From Paraspadella gotoi (Eukaryota; Chaetognatha): 64,000 nt of DNA. Positions 27,013 through 37,838 of this stretch are shown here, piece after piece; the stretch's first letter is position 1, and every line of letters begins with the position of its first letter. Under the pieces are notes generated by a model that had not been told where the DNA came from, ran no database searches, and saw only the letters and a list, made by a program, of their open reading frames with translations. Made by a program: the position numbers and the translations under genes. The DNA lies in NCBI GenBank assembly GCA_051294375.1, contig CM119264.1, forward strand, positions 12,588,263 through 12,652,262, in the 5' to 3' direction.

Positions 27013-27834
27013 CTGACAGACATCGCTTGACCCCATTACGTCTGGACTTCGCGGCTCCCGGCTGAAGCCTCTGCCCTCGCCTCTTTTAGTGCTGTATGTG
27101 TGGCTTCTTTTATTGCTGAATATATGTTGCTGCTTCTCTCCGCTTTATCTTTTGCTATTTCCACTGCTTTTGCGCATTAAGCCGGCTTTTTTATGTTACT
27201 TTCTCTGCTTGTCTCTCTTATCGTCGTAGTCTTAGAAAACGTATGATTACAACTAAAGGCTTTCTTTATTAAAGTCCGTGCTGAAGACGACAACAACGAC
27301 AACAACGGCCAAACGGCTATAAATTTGTTCGAGTCGTTTTTCTCTCACGCCCGTTGGCGTCTTCGACGTTGTTATTACCGTCGTCGTTTCTGTCTTTATT
27401 GCCATTTTTTCTTTCATTAGTTCGCTGGTTGTCGTTGTTGTTGTTGCTTTTTCCGCGGTCACCGAATCTCTTTTCCGCTCAAATCCTAATTCTTTCTCAG
27501 TGGGAATTTTTTGGGGTCTTCGCCATCCAGATATCGGTGATTCTACGTCTCGGCGAATGAAGCTCTTCCGCTTCCTCTCTCTATCTTCTTTCTTTACTCT
27601 CGTTTCTTTTTTTTTCCTTTTTTTTTTTATTTCCTTTTATCTTCTTATATTCATTTCATTTCTTTTATCCTTCTTTTATTTACTATTTCTTCGCTTTATA
27701 TCTTTCTCTCATTCTATCTTTCTCTTTTAATTTTCTTCTTTCTTTTATCATTTTTTCTTTCTGTAAATATATCTTTTCTTCTCGGTTTTCCACTCATTCT
27801 CTCTCCATCTCCTGGTTTTTCTTTTTATCTTCAG

Positions 27835-28018
27835 CCTCCTTTCTCTTCCTTGGTTTGTTTCTCCTCATCGATCTTTGGCCATTTCGTTCTGACGACATCA
27901 GGGATCGTGACGACGACGACGACGAAGACGACGACGAGAAATATTATGACGACGATGACGATGAGGAGGATATTGATGATACTAATTATGATGACGATGC
28001 CGATGACGAAAAAATAAA
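27835..28018 (+). CDS. Candidate exon encoding an acidic Asp/Glu/Tyr-rich segment
   Basis: A very good acceptor (GGTTTTTCTTTTTATCTTCAG) ends at 27834. The frame entered in phase 1 reads a hydrophobic stretch (FLFLGLFLLIDLW) and then more than 30 acidic residues with interspersed Tyr and Asn. Nearly all Asp/Glu codons are GAN with C, T, A or G freely exchanged at the third base, which fits selection on acidic side chains better than a decaying (GAC)n. I cannot place the donor: only a weak GTCGGG follows. A second acidic frame starts at about 28064, shifted by two bases, so an intron or a sequencing indel separates them. No family is recognised. Confidence 0.35.
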
Positions 28019-28063
28019 TTGGTCGGGGATCTTGGCGACTTCGGCTTCAATTAGAATTTTAAT

Positions 28064-28230
28064 AACGACGACGACGAAGAAGACGAAGACGAAGATGACG
28101 AAGAAGACGACGACGAAGACGACGAAGAAGACGACGACGAAGACGAATTTAGCGGAGATTACCATGATGAAAAAAAAATTGTCGCTGCTTGGAAAAGTCG
28201 GTTAATTTCATTGTCAAATATATTCTTTGG
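28064..28230 (+). CDS. Candidate acidic C-terminal segment
   Basis: The frame beginning at 28064 reads about 28 Asp/Glu residues, then FSGDYHDEKKIVAAWKSRL and a few more residues to a stop near 28230. The sequence after the acid run looks protein-like. A stop lies immediately upstream (CAATTAG), which could also be an acceptor. Together with 27835-28018 it may form one acidic product interrupted by an indel. The equivalent stretch in copy 1 (about 25440-25590) is scrambled. Confidence 0.3.
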
Positions 28231-28488
28231 CCGTTAAATAGGTTTTAATATGTAATATGACCTCCCTCGGACTGAATAAAAGTATTATTTCTCAACCGCA
28301 TAAAATTATTTATTGCATACAATTACTTCCAAAAGAGTTTGTTTCTAACTGTTTTACCTCTTTTTGATCAAGAGGACTACTCATATTATTATTAATATTA
28401 TATCTCTGACATAATATTTTTTATCAGATTTAGGGCAAAAAATGGTTTTTGGCAAGCAGTGAAGTAAACCAGGCTTGAGTTGTTGCTG

Positions 28489-29689
28489 CATATAATGAGA
28501 TGATGCATTGTCTTTCCCTTCAACAAAAATAAGATACAGCTCAAGCCAAAGTTTCTTGATATCTAAATTTTAGTTTTCATTTCTTACATTAAATTGCCGA
28601 AAAATAGCTGGAAAGTAAACGCGACAATTTTTTTTTCCATCATGGTAAAAAGATGACGTCTTAGATTTGGATGCCGCTTTACTCTGGCGTGGTTCCACGC
28701 GACATCCCTCCTTCCATTCGTCATTTGCTTCGCCCACTCGATTTTTTGCGATCGAATCGCAGCAACGACGGATAAACTTTTTAAGTTTCCGGTTCACCGT
28801 CACACGTCCTTTCACATCTTTTCACATCTTTTCACGTCTCCTCTCATCATCTCCGATTTGCTTCCCATCCTCGAAGATTTGTTTTTCGCTTCGGTTCAAC
28901 ATTAAGGTCAAAGCGAATTTTTACAAGTAATATGTTTGTGCCTTTTGTGTCTGCACGAGCATGTTTTACGATTTCCCTCTGTCTAGCGGTTTTAAAAAAT
29001 TTTAATTAAATTTAAATTTCGAAACTATGTTTAGCAACATATTCGAATCGATATATTTCGTCTTATGTTAGGGTATTGCACNNNNNNNNNNACTGCTAAT
29101 CCCTACTTATGTACATGAATTAATAATTGGTCGAAGTCACGAAAACGGAATATTGCGTTGCATCGTTATTTCGCTCTCTCGTATTAAAGAAGCGAGAAAT
29201 TTTGTATTGAAATCACTTGACGTGAGAAATTTCCGATGTTAGTTCGTGAGACGAAACAAAGAATGAATATGAATCGACGACGCGTGGGAGGTGACGAGTC
29301 GGTGACATGGCGGTGTCATAGTTATAAAGAGTCGGGTGAGCGATCACGGAGAGATTAGCGAGTGATCAACGAGTCAGCGGGTGAAATGGGACGAAAAAGT
29401 CAAAGGAAAATCCATAATTTGTTACGTCAATATCTATCGCGTCATCAAACCGCGTCAACGTAAAACTTCGTTGCGGCAAAAATAATATCTTATAAGTTAC
29501 AACTTGAAATGGAAGCGAAAATAAATCTCTCAATAAATCCCAGAAAAAAGGGTGAATTTGCTAAAAGCAAAAGAAAAAAGGGGGAAAAAAAAGAATAAAA
29601 AAATCCAAGAAAAAAAAGCGAAGTTTCCGTTGAGACTTAAAGTCGCCGACACAAAAGAAGACGCCTACGATAAAGTCGAAAATATCTCC
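28489..29689. other. Unique sequence, no gene supported
   Basis: Short overlapping frames on both strands at 28570-28930 carry no domain or splice support. There is a 10-N gap at 29082-29091. Confidence 0.5.
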
Positions 29690-29925
29690 CTCGCCATTGC
29701 CCACGCATCATTCCCTTGCCATTCCCTTGGCATTGGCTAAGTGACCAGCATCATTCGCTTCGCCAATTCCCTTGCCATTGCTAGTGCCCACCGCTCATTC
29801 CCTTGCCATTGCCTTGCCATTGCCAAGTGCCCACGCATCATTCCCTTGCCATTCCTGACGCCATTCCCTTGCCATTGCCTAGTGCCCACTGATCATTCCC
29901 AAGCCATTGCAACGCAATTCCAATG
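29690..29925 (+). repeat. Minisatellite built on TTCCCTTGCCATTGCC
   Basis: Four to five degenerate higher-order units of about 45-60 bp, each made of TTCCCTTGCCATTGCC followed by a TGCCCACGCATCA-like segment. Unit length varies, so the frames through it are not maintained. Confidence 0.75.
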
Positions 29926-30393
29926 GAATTCATTCTGCGGACGAATTTCCTATATTCAGATGAAGACGCCATTCCCCTGCTAGAGCCGACGACTTTGTCG
30001 ACAATGTCGACGCTCCTTGAGTGACAACTTCAACGACATTCCCTCACTACTTTGAACATTTTGTGTCATTTACTTTGCCTTGCCACAAACAACGTATTTC
30101 TATTACAACGGCCGACGCGATAACTGGTAAAAACTCTTCATAACGTAGCAGAGGCACATCCAAGGGAAACACGATATCTCTAACACATACAAAACTACTT
30201 TCATCCTTTTTTTCTTTATGTACATAAAACATTACTTACAAACGGTAGGCTAAATTTTAACCAAATTTTCACCAATAGTTCTTTTTTCATAGATATTACT
30301 AACTTATAATATCTTTTATAATAAAGGAATCTAACAAGATTTAATTGTGAAATATTTTAGGGTCTCCTCTATTTTTTTTGCCTAGGACTCTAG

Positions 30394-30513
30394 CTATATT
30401 TCTCTTGCTTCACCATCGCCAACTCCATTTGCCAGCACTGGCGTGATCAACAACTGCAATGGCTTCAGCAGTTATGCAACAACGACGATGACGACGACGA
30501 GGACGACAGCGAA
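30394..30513 (+). CDS. Candidate exon, Gln-rich then acidic (40 aa)
   Basis: A T-rich tract ending in CCTAGGACTCTAG precedes 30394. The following 40 codons read as a plausible folded segment (ICQHWRDQQLQWLQQLC) followed by an acidic end (NNDDDDDEDDSE) with mixed GAC, GAT and GAG codons. A weak GT donor (GTTTGC) follows 30513. The frame continues open to a stop near 30580 if not spliced. No homologue is recognised. Confidence 0.3.
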
Positions 30514-30607
30514 GTTTGCCGCGCCTCTCAAATAACGCCACGAATGACGTCGATTGACGTCGCGACTTGTCGGCCGCGATAACCTGTCATTTCCGCTCTA
30601 CTTTCTG

Positions 30608-30613
<6 letters not shown>

Positions 30614-30672
<59 letters not shown>
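30614..30672 (+). repeat. (CT)n microsatellite
   Basis: About 59 bp of (CT)n in an otherwise GC-rich segment (30540-30845). The + and - open frames across it are low complexity. Confidence 0.9.
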
Positions 30673-30677
<5 letters not shown>

Positions 30678-31101
30678 CTCTCTCGTCTCTACCCCCTGCT
30701 TTCCTGCAATGAGTTTTTTTCTCAAGGCGACCTCACCTCCCCGCACAACGCAATAAAAGCACCGCGCGGCTGCGCCGCCGCGTCGGCTGCCATCGCTAGT
30801 ATTGGCCGCGGTGCCCGACGAAGCGACGGCGCCGGCGCCGCCTAGATTCGAACTCATGATTTCGCCCGCGATTTTACGACTCGATTCTTTGTCGCGGTTG
30901 TTGATTCGGTCGTTGACGATGTTGTTCTCGTCGTTGTTGTTGTTATTTTCATAATCGTTGAAAACAATTTTGTGTAATTATTACCTAACGTTGTCATTAT
31001 TTGGTTTTGGCTTCTTTCTATAACCAAATTAAAACACTTGGTAATAAAATATTTAAGTCCGATAAATGCCTCTATTATGTCTATATCTACTAATTAACGT
31101 T

Positions 31102-31180
31102 GTTCATTTTTCATCATCGTCGATGTCATTTTGTTCATCCTCATCGTCGTCGTCTTCGTCGTCATTTTCGTCCAGGCTTC
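31102..31180 (-). CDS. Candidate acidic C-terminal exon end, - strand
   Basis: On the - strand the frame from about 31180 reads LDENDDEDDDDEDEQNDI and ends with acidic residues and a TGA near 31102-31104. Codons mix GAC, GAT, GAA and GAG. A pyrimidine-rich stretch (TTTTTTTCCTCTTTTGTC) followed by AAG lies just upstream as a possible acceptor. On the + strand the same bases would read as a polypyrimidine tract ending in CCAG. Confidence 0.3.
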
Positions 31181-31258
31181 CTCTTCACGACAAAAGAGGA
31201 AAAAAATACGCATAATGAGTGAAAAACCCGACGTGAAAACACGAACCGGAAGTGGTGT

Positions 31259-31261
<3 letters not shown>

Positions 31262-31311
<50 letters not shown>
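31262..31311 (+). repeat. (GA)n microsatellite
   Basis: A pure 50-bp dinucleotide run. Confidence 0.9.
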
Positions 31312-31312
<1 letters not shown>

Positions 31313-31392
31313 AGTGAAGCTTCACTAGTCTTAGTCGTAAACTTCTTAAGTGCGACAGAGACAAATGTTGCTTCGAAACGGCGCGCTTCACG

Positions 31393-31599
31393 CTATTGGG
31401 CCTTGTTGCCGCAGGCAAAGACTCGCAGCAGGATTGTGAAAACGATATCGGGTAAGTTTATCGGTTGATGCGGGTGCGGACCTGACGTTGACAGCATCAC
31501 TACGAAGCGCGCGTAAGTTCGTAGGTTCTGAAATTTTGAAATTGATGACGGTCGCATAAAGTTTCTCGGCGACGAAGACAGTTTTACGTTCGTCCTCAT
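31393..31599 (-). CDS. Hypothetical 68-aa ORF
   Basis: This has a true ATG start and a balanced amino-acid composition, unlike most short frames nearby, and ends in TAG. No domain, signal peptide or polyadenylation signal is visible. The + strand of the same interval holds a possible 37-nt microexon (31414-31450), so the strand of any real gene is uncertain. Confidence 0.2.
   Translation of the reverse strand: MRTNVKLSSSPRNFMRPSSISKFQNLRTYARFVVMLSTSGPHPHQPINLPDIVFTILLRVFACGNKAQ
31414..31450 (+). CDS. Possible 37-nt microexon
   Basis: A strong acceptor (GGGCCTTGTTGCCGCAG) and a strong donor (ATCGG then GTAAGT) bracket 37 nt that stay open (KDSQQDCENDI) when entered in phase 1 and left in phase 2. 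There is no matching partner exon with certainty, so this rests on splice-site quality alone. Confidence 0.2.
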
Positions 31600-31606
31600 T
31601 TTAAGG

Positions 31607-31690
31607 TGACCTCCAAACTGATTTTGACCTCGACCAACTCATTTTAGGCTGACCTCTAAACTGATTTTGACCTCGACTAACTTCTATTGT
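31607..31690 (+). repeat. Two-copy tandem repeat, about 43-bp unit
   Basis: Two copies of TGACCTCYAAACTGATTTTG followed by ACCTCGACYAACT lie in tandem, with a related GATCTCGACAGCTTC remnant after them. Confidence 0.65.
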
Positions 31691-32409
31691 GATCTCGACA
31701 GCTTCTCTCCCAAATTATAAAGTTTCGACCCGATTTACGCGTGACCCCAAGTATCTTGATTGTCTCTTGATCTCGTTTCAATCGTGCCTCTTATTTTTTT
31801 TTTTTTTTTATTAAACTCATCTCTTCATCTCATACATTTTGTACAATTCAATTTGGTTGTTCCCATCTCTCAACCTTTATTTCCGGACTTTTCTCCCCCT
31901 TGAAGAAATCCGAATAACTTTCCTTGCTTAATCCTTATTCCTTACTTTAAATAGGCCAACGACAAACTGACAATGACAATGTCCGTCTTTATCGTCCTCA
32001 TTTCACATTTATAATTCCTTAAACTTTCTCTCCTCTTCCTCCTCCCCCCCCCATCTTTCCTTCCCGCGTGAAATTCACGAATCCCGAGAGATTTCCGCGT
32101 GAGGTTTTCTAGTCGCCTGTGATCTCTCGACTTCACCCGGATTCACAACCCCGGACTTTCACGTCCTCGACACCAACAGCCGTCGTCCCCCCCCCAATAA
32201 AAAAAAATAAAACTGCGTTGGATTTCATCAAAATCCAAATTAAAAGTCTACAACATATCAGAACGATTGACATTTAAGTAACACCCAATTAAGTAACACC
32301 CAATTCCTTTTTATTTGAAAATAAGAGTTTAAGTTTCGATTTAAACGCTTACTAATACTATACTACTTACAAATACTATATTGGAATTTGGCGGGCTAAA
32401 GGGCGAACT

Positions 32410-32456
32410 GTTTTGTTTTTATAACTGTTTTGTTTTTATAACTGTTTTGTCAAGAG
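32410..32456 (+). repeat. Three copies of a 17-bp unit ACTGTTTTGTTTTTATA
   Basis: Short tandem array in AT-rich sequence, 50 bp before the dispersed AT-rich repeat at 32502. Confidence 0.8.
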
Positions 32457-32501
32457 TTTTTTCGACGCAACAAAAACACATTTCGATTCATTTTTACTAC
32501 G

Positions 32502-32585
32502 TAATATATAGTGAAATATATTAAACATTAGTTTTATAAATTAATCCAATTTAGTCTAATATAGTAAAACTAAGTAATTTTGCCC
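32502..32585 (+). repeat. Dispersed AT-rich repeat, copy 2
   Basis: Matches 2977-3070 at both ends (see that entry). Confidence 0.5.
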
Positions 32586-32704
32586 ATCACATCTATAGAA
32601 ACTCATTCCCCTCCTCCCATCTTTAATGCATCAGGACCTCATCTCAACCACATCACGAGGCGCCTTTTTCTCACCGTCGCGTCTCACGCCTGCCACCTGA
32701 GAGA

Positions 32705-32775
32705 CTCTTTCTGTGGCGAAATCTTTTTAATCAAGTCTTCGAAAGTCATAAGTCCTCGGTTCGAGCCCGCTTCTT
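32705..32775 (+). other. tRNA-like or SINE-like remnant
   Basis: A TGTGGCGAAAT segment resembling an internal A box is followed 46 bp later by CGGTTCGAGCCCG, which matches the B-box consensus of RNA polymerase III promoters. The spacing suits a tRNA, but I cannot pair an acceptor stem and the T stem is poor. It is more likely a decayed tRNA-derived element than a functional tRNA gene. Confidence 0.2.
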
Positions 32776-33265
32776 GGTCAATGTGTCAACCTTCCTTTGA
32801 TTTTGTCTGACAAAATTCGACCATATTCGCGCTCAGGAAGTTTATAGAACAACCGGTCCTTCGCTGTGTCCGAACGACCCTTTATCCATCTTTGTCCAAT
32901 GACCGTGTCTCCATATCTATGACCCAATTCGATGGAACCCTCCGTCCGTGACTCCACAGGCCTTGACCTTGCCTCATTGCATCCCCTTTATACTCATTTC
33001 GAAGTCGTCAACCTCATAAATTCGGCGAAACGATCTTTGCCTTCGCCGCACGACTCACCTTCGCTGNNNNNNNNNNAACTTGTTTTTATTGCGTTCAACA
33101 ACTGTATTGTTTTAAATGGGAACCCTACTTTCTTAAAACAACAGATGTTTCTTTTTTTCTCTCTGCCTCTCATTTCAACTTTTTTCTCATTCTCCCTGTC
33201 TCTTTTTCTTAATATCTTCCTTTCTCTGTTTTATCCTTGTCTCCCTCATTCCTTCCTCGCTCCAG

Positions 33266-33303
<38 letters not shown>

Positions 33304-33601
33304 CTCCTCTCTCTCTCCTCATCTCTCCTCTTTCTCTCTCTCTCTCTCTCTCGTCTCTCCTCGCTCTCCTCTCTCTCTCTTAGCATCCCTCTCCATTTTC
33401 CTTCTCTATCCACCAATCTCTTTTTTTTTATTTTTCGGCCCTTTCATTAGGTTATCTCTCTCCTCTCTCTCTCGCTTCACCCAATGGCATAAAAGCAATG
33501 ACACCATTCCCTCAAAAGACGTCGACAATAAAGACGACGTCCACAACTGCGATCACATTCAAAGAGAGAGATCGAAACATAAAGATAGATTTCCATAACG
33601 A

Positions 33602-33604
<3 letters not shown>

Positions 33605-33650
<46 letters not shown>

Positions 33651-33652
33651 TG
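33605..33652 (+). repeat. (ACG/GAC)n microsatellite
   Basis: About 16 uninterrupted triplets. The frame reading Asp continues through an acidic, Glu/His/Gln-containing stretch to about 33725, so it could lie in an exon, but I see no acceptor. Confidence 0.85.
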
Positions 33653-33765
33653 AACGCGACGAACACCATAACGAAGGATATCAACAATTACGGGAGGAGA
33701 TTAGCGGACAAACGACGAAAGTACCAATCTTCTCTCTTCTCTCTTCTTTCTTTTCTCTCTCTCTC

Positions 33766-33798
<33 letters not shown>

Positions 33799-34625
33799 AC
33801 CTCGCTCCCACACATCCAACGAGAGGGAGTCTTTCAATTACCGACTATAATCGTTAGCGTCGGTCTTTTATAGGCGCCAATTATTGCAGGCGGGCGGCTC
33901 GCCGTTCGGAACCTCTCACCGAAACTCTCTGCCAGATTTCGTTTGATGAATATAAACATTTTCTTTTATGTTTTCCTTTTATTTCCCAAGCGAACTGAGC
34001 GAGAAGGATGTCTTGTTGGATTTTCTTGCAAAACCAAACCCATTTTCTTTTTTTTTCGATGGCACTTAATTTTATCATTCTCTATGTTTGCGCTGACTTT
34101 CTTTGATTTCTAGTATGACTTCGATCGTAAACTATTTCATAATGTCAACGCTGCATCTTTTTTCAAATTTTATCTTTCAAAATTAAATTACTTTTCCGGA
34201 GGCAAACTCCAGGGACCGTCAGATTTAATCTGTGAAAAAATCCGATTGAATTTTTATCTTTTATTTTTTCATTCCTCAATCAGACCATAAGTTTTAATGC
34301 TTGAAGGTATACATTTTCTTTCTATTTTTTTTTTAATCTATTACGTTTCCACTTTTCCCGCGGAAAACGGAATTAAAAAAAAATAGTCAATTTTTTCTCG
34401 TCAGTTTTTACTCCTCAACGAAGACAGAGAAACGCAATGGTTGCTCGCTGAGAGATTTTGCAATTCCCGCGTCCGTCACAATCGATAAGCAACGTTTTTT
34501 ATCTCCTTAGACTAGTTAGTAGCTTCTTCTTTTTCCTATACCTTCTTGGTTTTTTATCTTTAATTCTTGCTTTGTTATTTAGGTTTTATATTTTTTATTT
34601 AATTTTTTATTCGATTATTTTTTTT

Positions 34626-34680
<55 letters not shown>

Positions 34681-34765
34681 CTCTTTCTTTCTTTCTTTCT
34701 TTCTTTCTTTCCTTTGTTTTTCTTTATACATTCCTTCGTTTTCTTCTCTCTTTTCCCTTCTCTTT

Positions 34766-34837
<72 letters not shown>

Positions 34838-34850
34838 TCCTTCCTTTGTT
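34626..34850 (+). repeat. (TTTC)n microsatellite in two blocks
   Basis: Two long tetranucleotide blocks (about 34626-34718 and 34767-34842) are each followed by the same CTTTGTTTTTCTTTATACA, then TCCTTCGTTTTCTTCTC. The second is a tandem duplicate of the first including its flank. Confidence 0.9.
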
Positions 34851-34949
34851 TTTCTTTATACAATCCTTCGTTTTCTTCTCTCTTTTCCCTTCTCTCCATT
34901 CCATTGTTCACTACCTACTCACCTCTTCCCCCTCTTTCTTCTTCAACAG

Positions 34950-35090
34950 GGAGAAAAGGAGAAATTCAGACTTTTGTCTGCGAATTTCAACTCAGATGAA
35001 AAAACCGTCGAAGACACCAAAGACGACGACGNNNNNNNNNNCGACGACGACGAAAACAAAAACTTCACCAGCAGAGATCCACGGAAATAA
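34950..35090 (+). CDS. Candidate 3'-terminal exon, acidic
   Basis: A pyrimidine tract (CCCCCTCTTTCTTCTTCAACAG) ends at 34949. From 34950 in phase 0 the exon reads GEKEKFRLLSANFNSDEKTV, then an acidic stretch interrupted by a 10-N gap (35032-35041), then DDDENKNFTSRDPRK and TAA at 35088-35090. The stop overlaps an AATAAA (35088-35097 region) and a second AATAAA follows near 35122. Acceptor, frame, stop and polyadenylation signal together make this the best-supported piece of a gene upstream of the Ig receptor. The earlier exons are uncertain; the acidic candidates at 27.8-28.2 and 30.4 kb are possible partners. Confidence 0.45.
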   Translation, partial: GEKEKFRLLSANFNSDEKTVEDTKDDDXXXXDDDENKNFTSRDPRK

Positions 35091-35097
35091 ATAAAAC
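35086..35097 (+). terminator. Polyadenylation signal after the acidic terminal exon
   Basis: AAATAAATAAAAC directly follows the codons of the predicted C-terminus, so the 3' untranslated region would be very short. A further AGTAAATAAAG lies about 30 bp downstream. Confidence 0.4.
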
Positions 35098-36092
35098 AAG
35101 AATCTCTTTTCTGCTGGAGTAAATAAAGAGACAAACTTTATTCGTCCGCCTCTATTGTGTGTCTGTGTGCGCTCTCCCCAAAAAAAAGGGATAAAAAAAA
35201 GAAAAAAAAACAAGGACCGAAAACAAAGCGAAACGCGGAAAAAATAAAAGAAAAAAAAAGGGAAAAAAAGGAGGCGCGCGGAAAAAAAAATAGCAAAGCA
35301 AACGAAACGGAAAAACTAAAAATAAAAAATCCTAGCCAAAAAAAGCAAGCGAGAGCGTCCTCGTTGTAGAGAAATCGAGAGAGCGAGATAGAGAGGGAGT
35401 GAAGAGAGAAGGAGATGAAAGTTGGAACCCTCGGCGATCGACGACGCTCATTGCTGCCTCTCGACCCTCGGCACTCGAGGGGTCAACTCCGACCAGATAT
35501 AACTGCCGAGTTGGATCTACTTTGATCTTTTCAACGCCTCTCCCCCTGCCTTCGATCCCACTGTCTCCTCTCGTCTCGTCTCTCTCTTCCTCTCTCTCTC
35601 CTACTCTCTCCTTCTCTTCTCTTCTTCTCTCTCTCTTTCTCCCGGACCCCCACTTCCTCGTCAAACAACGAGGCGACGGCCGATTCCGTCCGAACGATAG
35701 ACCCGCATCATCCTTCGATCGCGCCGCCAATTTTCCGACCTTACCCTCATGCGATTCTCACCCTCACTCATTCTTTTCAATATCTTTCCCCACCTTTAAT
35801 AGTTTCGACCACATCCTCCCCACGTTTTATCAACTCCCCTAAAGACCCGCTTCAATCCTTCTCCACTCGCCACTCGCCCCACGTCCCTCTACAGTCTACA
35901 ACGCCCTCTGACCTCAAAGTCGTCAGCGATAAATCTCCTCTTCATCCGACGCGCCGTTTCGTTGTTTCGCTGTTTCGAGGACCGGCCGCTGTTTTGTCTG
36001 CCAGCCTTTGTTTCGTCGACCGGATTCTTGCCCCTTGTTTTTTCTGTTCCTCCCTTTCCTTCCCCATTTCCTTTCCTCTCTCCTCCCTTTAC

Positions 36093-36100
36093 TATTTATA
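36093..36100 (+). promoter_or_regulatory. TATA-like box of the Ig receptor gene
   Basis: TATTTATA followed by AG sits in a C/T-rich stretch. The expected start would be near 36125. No ATG occurs between there and 36308, and the ATG at 36308 is in frame with exon 1. Confidence 0.4.
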
Positions 36101-36307
36101 AGCTCTCTCCCTCCCCCCCTCCCTCCTTTAAATTAGCTTCCCCCTTTGGCCGCAAGGCGTTCTGCGGTCCGACCCCGACGACCGGCGCCTCCCGCCGTCG
36201 CCGCCATTTTGGAATCCGACGCCGAAGACCGCGACGCCGTCGTGAGTGAGGTCGGCGACGCCGCCGTCTGCAGCGTCTTCATCACCGGAAACGCAAACGG
36301 ACGGGAA

Positions 36308-37104
36308 ATGAGGATGTCGTTTGGCGCCGGAAAAGCCGGCGCGCTCGACATCGGCGACGCCGCATTCGGCGAAAGTTGCGAGGGCGTCGTTTCGGGCGGC
36401 GTCTCCCGCGCCGCAACGAATTCCGACGCAGGAATAGAATCGTCGAGGATTTCCGGCGTCGACGCGTCTCCTTTCGTCTCTTTTTTCGATTCTCTCTCTG
36501 CCCTCGACGCCGTCTCTCTCACTCGAAACGACTCGAGAGAAAAACCGAAAAGAAGGAACCGAAATTCTAACGACGACGACAACGACGACGACGACCATAA
36601 CAAACCAAGATCGAGTCTCCTTCTTCGGAGTCATGAATACTCAAACGGGCGAATGGCGTTTCATGAATGTGGAAGACGCCGCCCCACCGACGCCGCCGCC
36701 GCCCGTGGCGCCGAAAGTGACGTCCATACCGGCGGCGATGAGACGCGCGACGACATCCCCGACGAAAGTGACGTTGATCGCCCCGGATGTTGCGCGGGTG
36801 GCGTCACAAGCGGCGTCTCCTTGGATGGCAGCGTTATTAACGTCGAAAGCGAAAGCGACGCCGGTGACGCCAGGAGCGGCGTCGAAAGAAAGAGGAGCGT
36901 CTCCTCTCCAACGCGGCGTCTAAAAGCGCGCCCGGGGCCGCGGCGACGAGGCAAACGCGCGCCGAGAGACTTTCCGACCAAAAACGGGCGTAACTCGTCT
37001 CAACGAAGAAACTCCGGATGTAATAGCATTCGACTGGCCGGAGTTTTGGCGGCGGCGACCCTCGCGGCCTGGATTTCTCCGCCAACGACAATGGCGGCGC
37101 ACAG
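36308..37104 (+). CDS. Ig receptor exon 1 (start, polar region, signal-like segment)
   Basis: Codes about 265 residues. The first part is Asp/Gly/Ala/Ser-rich with an acidic NDDDNDDDDHN run, then a basic stretch (RRLKARPGPRRRGKRAPRD) precedes the hydrophobic IRLAGVLAAATLAAW. The frame is open further upstream to 36146 but without an ATG. ATGs at 36308, 36314, 36653 and 37091 are all in frame. I chose 36308 as the first ATG after the TATA box. Codons favour C at the third position, as in the confirmed exons. The donor CACAG then GTGAGA at 37105 is excellent (phase 2). Confidence 0.55.
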
Positions 37105-37803
37105 GTGAGAAATTATTAAATTATTTAATGATTAATTATTTCGCCAGAGCGATTAATATCGCAAAGAAAAACGGCAGGTAGACTACGTCATTAATCGTCC
37201 GTCCTCTGGAATATAAAATTAGCAAAATATTCGTGCCAGTTGAGTTATGCAAAAATGATTTTCTGTTGTAAAGATTTATTTAATTGCCTTCCTTCCAAAA
37301 GGGTGAGCACCGCCGTCTTGGCGGGAACCAACGTCTCTTTCGATTGCTTGTCTCCCTCTCGACCCGCCATCTGGATGCGGATCAAGGACAACCTAATGCT
37401 TTCCTTCGGAGGTAAGCAATGCTTACTTAGCATCGGACTCGACCCCAAAAAAAATCTCGTCTTTCGTCGATGAAGAAAAAACTGAGATCTGTTTTGACTG
37501 TTTGTAGTTGTTGTTGTTTTTTTTTCCTTTGTGTTGGCGCTGGTTTATTGGGTGAGACTTGGGCAACAGACCTTTTTATAAATAGTTGTTTTAATGCTTC
37601 GCTCGATATTGGTTACCATCTAACGATACTGGATTCAGTCTGCTGTCAGACGCTTATTTTTTAACTTTTGGTTTTCCAATGATTGTGTCCTTACTCTCTC
37701 ATTTTTTTCATTTCTTTCTACTTCTGCGACTCTAGTAGCAAGGCACACAGTAGAGAGAGACGAAGACGAGAGGAGATGATAGGAGAGACGAATGAGAGAC
37801 GAG

Positions 37804-37838
<35 letters not shown>

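Noticed and set aside
36128-36634. Long - strand frames opposite exon 1
   Set aside because: Mirror frames produced by GC-rich triplet bias. The + frame is preferred because it ends at a strong donor in the phase required by exon 2.
36633-36923. A 96-codon ATG-started frame overlapping exon 1 on +
   Set aside because: It stops before the donor and cannot join exon 2. It is Pro/Ala/Thr low complexity from the same triplet bias.
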